Shown here piece after piece: positions 57,988 to 64,000 of a stretch of DNA of 64,000 bases. A program made the position numbers and the translations under genes. Position 1 is the first letter of the stretch, and each line of letters opens with the position of its first letter. Source of the stretch: Craterostigma plantagineum (lineage: Eukaryota; Streptophyta; Magnoliopsida; Lamiales; Linderniaceae); NCBI GenBank assembly GCA_027422505.1, contig JAPQWV010000017.1, positions 14,819,501 through 14,883,500 of the forward strand. The letters run 5' to 3'. The notes under the pieces are model-generated. The model saw nothing but the letters and a program-made list of their open reading frames with translations, searched no databases and had not been told where the DNA came from.

Positions 57988-58883
57988 GGCGTGAGTGAAG
58001 CAAAGGATAAGCATCATTAATTTCGAGTTTTCTTCGAACGCCATATAAAGATAAGCTTCATAAATATCGAGATCAAATTTTTCTTCGAACGCCGTAATCT
58101 CGGATTGAGAAATTACGCGCACGAAGAAAATCGCATTGGATTTATTATCACCAAATCTATTCTGAAATCTCGAAGAAAGATGTTGATATCCATTATGACA
58201 AAATAAATTGTGCTCGCGTTTTAATCAATGCTGTAATTACATGCACAGGTTAGACTACGCTGTTGCATCAATTAAAAAGTACGGAGAACTTAAGCACAAA
58301 CACGGCTGAACTTCAGCCTATGTCCACGGATCAACAAGCTTCTTTTCTTATTGATCACAACACGAAAGTTACAGATCTCTCTCCCTTCTACAACTCTCGT
58401 GTTTTCACCTCACGGTGATTCTCACTCTATAAAAAGTTACATGCTCGAGATGACTAGTTTAACTGAAAAAAAAAATTAAAAAAAAATGTCTGACATTTAT
58501 AAGCTAGAAATCATGTTTTAAGGATGATATTCCGCAATTCATCTTCACCGTCCGTTTTATTCGATCGAGCGCTCCACAAGTCGCCACGTAGTCTTGCATT
58601 TCCGCATGCTAGAACAAGAATCGCATGACTCTATAAGTGAAATAGCACCTTCACTATCATCCGTTCGATCTTAGGTCCAACGCTCACGATTTACCATTTG
58701 CTTCGTTCACTTCCTAAGCATCTCAGCCGTCGATCTTTTCGTGCGATATCCTACGAACTTAATTAAATCTTTAGCCTTCAAATCCTGGCCATTAGATCGC
58801 GCGCCATCTTATATCCAATGGCAGCTGCTCATCGCGATCATCTCAACTTAGTTTCTTCAGTTTTCAACTTCAGTTCTAACGAA

Positions 58884-60345
58884 GAAGAAAGTCCCATTTA
58901 GATGGACGGAAGCGTGTGAAGAAAGCTTCCAGGAGTTGAAGAAACGACTGCAACAACTCCTGTTCTTGCAATTCTCTCTGGTAGCGAAGGATTCTCACTA
59001 TACAGTGACGCCTCTAAACATGGCTTGGGATGCGTATTGATGCAAACGGGAAGGTGATCGCTTATGCCTCCCGACAGCTCAAATTGTACGAGAAGAATTA
59101 CCCTACGCACGATCTGGAACTCGCAGCCTTGGTGTTTACCCTGAAAATCTGGCGTCACTATTTGTACTATGAATGATGCGAAATCTTTACGGATCACAAA
59201 ACCCTAAAGTAATTCTTCACGCTGAAGGAGTTAAACATGAGGCAAAGATGATGGCTCGAAATTAGTAAAAGACTACGATTGTGTGTTAAATTATCACCCA
59301 GTCAAAGCGAACGTAGTTGCAGATGCTTTGATAAGTAAATCAGTGAATACGGACCTGTGCCAACTCGGAGTGGAAATAATCAACTTCGGGAAGATCGAAA
59401 CAAAACTAGCAGCGTTAACGCTAAAGCCAACGCTGTTAGATCAAATTCTTGAGGCACAAAATGAAGATGAACTATATCTAAAGATCCAGACGGGACAAGA
59501 CGAGAACATTCCGTCGAAGTTCGAATTTCGAGACAACGGAAACTTACAGTTCCGAGGTTATCTATATGTGCCACCCGATGAAGAGATCCTTCGAACTATA
59601 ATGACGGAGGCACATACGACAATCTACTAGATACATTCCGGGGAAGTTGGAGCAAATACCTCCCACTGGTCGAGTTTTCCTATAACAACAGCTATCAAAC
59701 CACGATCGGTATGGCGCCTTACGAAGCCTTGTACGGGCGTAAATGCCGATCCCCAGTTCATTGGGATGAAATCGGCGAAAAGGCATTGTTGTGTCCCGAA
59801 ATAATTTGTGAAATGACTGAAACGGTGGGAAAAATCTGGGAGAGGATGCAAACGGCCCAAAGACGTCAGAAGAGTGACGCAGATAAAAGACGAAGGCCAT
59901 TGGAGTTTGATGAAGGAGAACAAGTCATTCTGAAAGTTTCGCCAATGAAAGGCATAAAACGTTTCGGGAAGACAAGGGAAATTGAGTCCGAGATATATCG
60001 GACCTTTCACAATTGTGAAACGAGTTGGAGAAGTGGCGTACCAGCTAGAATTGCCAACATCGCTCACACAAATCCATGACGTCTTCCATGTATCTACATT
60101 ACGGAATACGTCCCAGATCTGAACCATGTAGTGAAAGGCAAATCACTTCATCAACAATTGAAGCCGGACTTGAGCTATGAAGAAAAGCCGGTGGGGATTT
60201 TGATGTACAAGGTGAAACGCCTTCGAAATAAGAACATACCCCTCGTGAAGGTCTTGCGGCGGAACCAAGTATGGGAAGAAGCCACTTGGGAACGCGAAGA
60301 CAAGATGAGAGAGAAGTACCCCGAGTTATTTTCCTTACTTAATAA
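58884..60345 (+). pseudogene. Chromovirus RNase H, deleted integrase and chromodomain-like tail (unit 1)
   Basis: RNase H pieces: [52 protein letters not shown], then stops (in YYE*CEIF and near LK*FFTLKE), then YHPVKANVVADAL. At 59625-59640 the frame jumps from EAHTTIY straight to SWSKYLPLVEF, so the integrase zinc finger and the DDE core (about 0.5 kb compared with 39647-40548) are deleted. It continues with MAPYEALYGRKCRSPVHW, PLEFDEGEQVILKV, DLSYEEKPVGILM and a complete chromodomain-like end, VKVLRRNQVWEEATWERED and KYPELFS. The frame then runs into the LTR2 AAT repeat (NNNNK). Confidence 0.88.
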
Positions 60346-60684
60346 TAATAATAAAATAAAATAAAAATAATAATATAAAAATAATAATATAATGGCCGAA
60401 AATAATTAGAGCCAAATAAAATAAATATTTTCTCCTCCATGTGAGTTTGGTACTATGAAACAAAAATCCTTACACCTAATATACCTCTTTAATGGCATAA
60501 GGACAAGGTGAAACAACTAAGGCATCTCCATGTGAGCATAAGGACAAAATTTAAACCTAATGCCAACTCTTTTATGCATGAGTACAAAATAATATACCAC
60601 CTAAGCCACCTCATTTGCTTTGCTTAAGGACAATATAATCTATAGTTAAAAAAAAAAGGGAAAGGGAGGAGAAGTAGAGAACGT

Positions 60685-60725
<41 letters not shown>

Positions 60726-62888
60726 GAGTAAAGGAAGAAAAAGAAGGGAGAGAGGGAGAGCAGCCGTGAGGGAGAGGAAAGGAAAGAAGAAGAGAGAAAG
60801 GAAAGAAAAAGAAAGAAAAAGAGAGGAAGAAGAGAAGGAGAAGAGGGAGAAGCCCGCGGACGAGGAGAAGCTCGGGATAGAAGCTCTCGGGTCGGGATCA
60901 CACGAAAACACCCCGTGATTTAGCTTTATACGAACGTAAGGTAGGTCAAGATCACCTACACGAGTAAACATTTTTTTTTAACTCGTGATTACTATGTGTT
61001 GCATGGCAATTTACGTGATCGTATGAAATTTGTGATTTACATGTTAATATATGCTCGAACGTGATCTCATGCTCGCTATATGAATACTTGTGTGTCGTCA
61101 CCATTCTATGCCGTTCAATTTTCATGCTACTTGCATTTAGATCGTAAAATGTTCGGGGTTTAGTTAGGAAGATTGGAAATTAGGAAACCTAGGAGCAAAT
61201 TCGGGTATTAGTATAAAATAGGGTTTTCTAGGGTTTCTTTTGAATTCAAAGGTCTAAAATAAATATTTAAAACTCGTCCAGGGACTACTTTGCAATTTTC
61301 AGAATTTTCGAGGTGTTAAATAAATAGTTTAAAGTCGATTGGGGCACTGGAGCAATTTTCAGAATTTCTGAGGTGTTAATGAATATTTTTAAAGTCGATT
61401 GGGGCCTTGGAGAAATTTTCAGAACTTCAGAGGTAAATAAATATTTTAAAGTCGATTGGGGCCTTAGAACAATTTTCTGAATTTCCGAGATGCTTAATAA
61501 ATATTTTTAAAATCGGTTGGGGTCTTTGTGAAATTTTCAGAATCTCCAAGGAGTTAAATAAAAAAGTAAAAAAAAAATCAAACGGGTCTTGAGAAATTTT
61601 CAGAATCTCCGAGGGGTTAAATAAACATTAAAAATATTCGGCTGGGTTAATTGTAAATTTTTGAAGGTTTCGGGGCAAATCTGAAATTTCTAAAAATTTG
61701 GGGCAGATCTGAAAATATTTAAAAATTTGGGAAGAATTGTAATTTCTGAAAATTTTCGGGAAATAATCTGCGATTTTAAAATCCGGGGCAGATTTGTAAA
61801 TTTGAGAAAATTTTAGGGTCTTAAATAAATTTTGAGGATAATTTTCGGGTCATTTTATAATTATCAAGAATTTTCGAATTCTAAGCTAAAACTTTCAAAT
61901 TCGCATCCTTAAAATAAATTTATGAACTTTTGGGGTTTTGAAGGTAAAATTTGGAAAAACATTTTTAAATTAAGAATTTTAGTATTATATTGAAATTTGG
62001 GACTTGGAGTATTATTTTAAAATCCGGGGCCGAGTAATTCGGAACGCGGGCTTTGGGCCCGATTATTTAAAGTACTACGGATCGGGCCGAGCTGATACCT
62101 CGGGCCGATACGTTTATAGAAATTTGCATTTTTATGTGTTGCATTTTACTTGCACGACATTTGCATACACGTGTTACGAGGGGAGAGGATCGTGCGGAGT
62201 CACGGTAATATTGTACAGTGATGTGGAGTGGGGTAGTTTATGACCGAGTGATGTCGTCGAATTGTATGAGTAGTGAGGTTAGGACTAAGGCGCACTATAT
62301 GATTGAGATGTGGGGAGTGGGCCTCCCGGGCTACTGACCCTTGTGGGCAGTGGGGCCTCCCGAGCTACTGACCCATGTGCGCGTGTTGCCTTTAATCCTA
62401 AGCCTCGGGCCCTGATGTGATGAGATGAGTTGAGATGAGATGAGACATGAGAAAAGAGTCGAGCGTGCATTTTGTGAGATTTGTCGGGATGGGAGTCGAG
62501 TGAGAGCACTTGCATTCTTGCATATTAACATCTACTGGGCAAAAGCTCAGGGTTTACGTGTGTAGGTACAAACAAGTCGGACGTTGATAAACGTCACGAC
62601 TAAGCGGCTGATGGCGGTGACTCCACGGACTTTTGAGGGCGGCGCACAGTACATGGGACGTGACCTGTGGAGTGTTTTAAATTAAGTTTCATGTTTTTAC
62701 TCTTTGGGTTTCGACCCAATAAATAAAAGTGTGTGTTGTTAAACATTTATATATTCGGGTTTAGACTTGGAGATTCGGCCCAGTACATGTATATTATTAT
62801 GTTCTAAAAAAATTTTATTAAATGGGCTTTCCGCTGTTTTGCTTTGTAAATCCGCCTAAATACGTATTTGAGAAGTAGGGTCGTTAAA
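60341..62888 (+). repeat. LTR2 of the tandem chromovirus, 5' end deleted
   Basis: Matches LTR1 from the AAT repeat (54411) onward; the first ~200 bp of LTR and the polypurine tract are missing. Its end reads GTCGTTAAA where LTR1 has GTCGTTACA. The GA tract is shorter. Confidence 0.92.
61255..61880 (+). repeat. Degenerate ~60-bp repeat array in LTR2
   Basis: Same array as in LTR1, but with one extra unit at about 61405-61470 (AGAACTTCAGAGG, then GTCGATTGGGGCCTTAG). Confidence 0.8.
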
Positions 62889-62890
62889 GG

Positions 62891-62902
62891 TGGTATCAGA
62901 GC
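62891..62902 (+). other. Primer binding site, initiator tRNA-Met (unit 2)
   Basis: TGGTATCAGAGC, exact, after LTR2. Its presence after the second LTR shows that another internal region follows. Confidence 0.92.
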
Positions 62903-64000
62903 ATTAGTTTATAGGTTCTGTAGACTGTCCATGTACTGCCACTCAAAAGCCTGGAGGATCAGCCCACGTCTGTAAGTTTAATACGTAATTATGTGCTTTA
63001 CGATTTTCTGATATATGCTTTACGTGAATATTTGTGTGAATTTTATGTGCTCCTGGATGTGTTCGAAAGTTAGAGATTTCGTACTTTTATACTTAGATTT
63101 GTAGAAGAATCTCGATTGAATTAAGGTAGGAAGAGGATGATCAGAATTTGGATTTTTAATCGAAATTTGGGTTGCTTTGAAATTCAGGTAAAAAAATAAA
63201 TCGGGTCAATTAGGAAACTGGGCGAAATTTAAGTTTTGGGCCTTTTCAAAATTTGGCCTTTGTTAATTTGGGCTTGACCGAATCGGACCAAGCTGAAATT
63301 CGGGAAGTTAAAAAAATAAATAAACGGCGAAATAAAAGAGAGTCGAACAATATTAAATTTTAAAATTCAGGGCTTGTATGGAATTTCGAAAATGAAACGA
63401 ACGTAGAGAAACATGGGTTAATTGTTGAAATGTAGGAAATGAGACGAGGATGTAGAGAAAACATGATAGAGTCGATGCATAATGATTACATAACTGAAAA
63501 TCATATTACAACCCGAATATAAAAAAATAGAAGATAAAACATCAACTACAATCGGGAAGTTCTGTCGGCGTATTCTTCCGATACGCCCGAACAAGGCACG
63601 GCTTCCCATGACTTAACATTTCACAAATTAGATGCAAGTGCAGTGAGTAGCAACCCACACTACAAAAATGGCGATCGCCACTGCGAGCAAAGCCAAAAGG
63701 GTGAATGACATTTGAGCCTTTCAAGATTTTCTCTCCAAAAGGGTTCTTGAGGGACATCCTCACAATCCGCATTTCCTCCAAGGTGATACATTTCAAAGTT
63801 TAAATGATGTGGTTGGAGAGAATTATGTTGTGGTGCAAACTAGCGTGCATCAAGTACCTATTTATAGGCGTGAGTGAAGCAAAGGATAAGCATCATTAAT
63901 TTCGAGTTTTCTTCGAACGCCATATAAAGATAAGCTTCATAAATATCGAGATCAAATTTTTCTTCGAACGCCGTAATCTCGGATTGAGAAATTACGCGCA
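62903..64000. other. Second copy of leader and foreign insert, cut by window end
   Basis: Nearly identical to 57023-58121: I see only a handful of differences (for example cttgaccg for cttgacca, and one A fewer in a run near 63310). Includes the antisense TATA box at 63859-63866. Confidence 0.9.
63628..63711 (-). CDS. Candidate 27-residue hydrophobic peptide, second copy
   Basis: Same sequence and same context as 57749-57832. Near-identity here could reflect recent duplication only, so it is weak evidence of selection. Confidence 0.3.
   Translation of the reverse strand: MSFTLLALLAVAIAIFVVWVATHCTCI

Larger units (their letters stand above)
57023..58883. other. Chromovirus leader followed by foreign DNA replacing gag-PR-RT
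   Basis: 57023 to about 57535 resembles chromovirus leader. From there to 58883 there is no gag, protease or RT. Instead the minus strand shows a TATA box, a short transcript-like unit and AT-rich 3'-UTR-like sequence, while 58250-58880 has LTR- or promoter-like sequence ending cttcagttctaac. At 58884 the chromovirus RNase H frame begins. Confidence 0.65.

Noticed and set aside
58250..58883. SIRE-like copia solo LTR ending at cttcagttctaac
   Set aside because: End sequence is suggestive, but I could not find a matching start or a target duplication.

Overview
The window looks like nuclear DNA from a flowering plant, probably a eudicot. It is a transposon graveyard of the kind found in pericentromeric or intergenic heterochromatin. 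Everything recognisable is a plant element: Athila and Tekay/Del-type Ty3/gypsy elements, Ty1/copia relics, an L1-type LINE with a DUF4283/zinc-knuckle ORF1, a Helitron, and hAT and PIF/Harbinger-type non-autonomous elements. Primer sites match plant tRNA-Asp and initiator tRNA-Met. I see no intact host gene. Host-derived DNA is limited to a decayed LOB-domain (LBD) gene fragment inside a hAT-like element, about 110 bp of plastid DNA carrying the trnK-UUU 5' exon, and a possible small gene of unknown identity inside a chromovirus.

Layout. 1-12064: a minus-strand Athila element with apparently identical LTR portions, an open pol, an env-like third ORF and a gag broken by two frameshifts. 12065-13668: the 3' part of a large non-autonomous LTR element, into which Athila landed; its 3' LTR holds a solo LTR of its own family. 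13669-14414: a hAT-like element with the LBD fragment. 14440-16500: a decayed minus-strand chromovirus. 16570-19675: the 3' part of a Helitron (helicase C-terminus, hairpin, CTAG end) with a nested Harbinger-type element. 19676-22022: anonymous AT-rich DNA. 22039-28674: a minus-strand LINE with a 16-bp target-site duplication, itself split by a 1.9-kb solo LTR. 28691-30623: 5' LTR and gag of a copia-like element. 30624-31615: an old Athila-type LTR. 32262-32933: a hAT MITE with an 8-bp duplication.

34359-44708: a minus-strand Tekay-type chromovirus whose 3' LTR is split by a solo LTR of a sister family, and whose pol carries the plastid insert and inactivating changes. 44709-51200: copia LTR pieces and a repeat family present twice here and a third time near 20.6 kb. 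51205-54212: a minus-strand copia relic. 54213-64000: a plus-strand chromovirus in a tandem LTR-internal-LTR-internal array. Its gag, protease and most of RT are replaced by foreign DNA with a TATA box and a short antisense ORF.

The elements do not form a pathway. They record successive nested insertions, which can be ordered from target-site duplications. Three observations are the most interesting. First, palindromic GTCACGGCCGTGAC hairpin arrays occur both in the Athila LTR and in its pol-env spacer. Second, three chromovirus families share an LTR layout: a purine tract, then a family-specific degenerate repeat array, then a conserved block near the LTR end. Third, host or plastid sequence has been acquired by three different elements. 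No alignment or database search was run; identities come from reading the sequence and from family knowledge.
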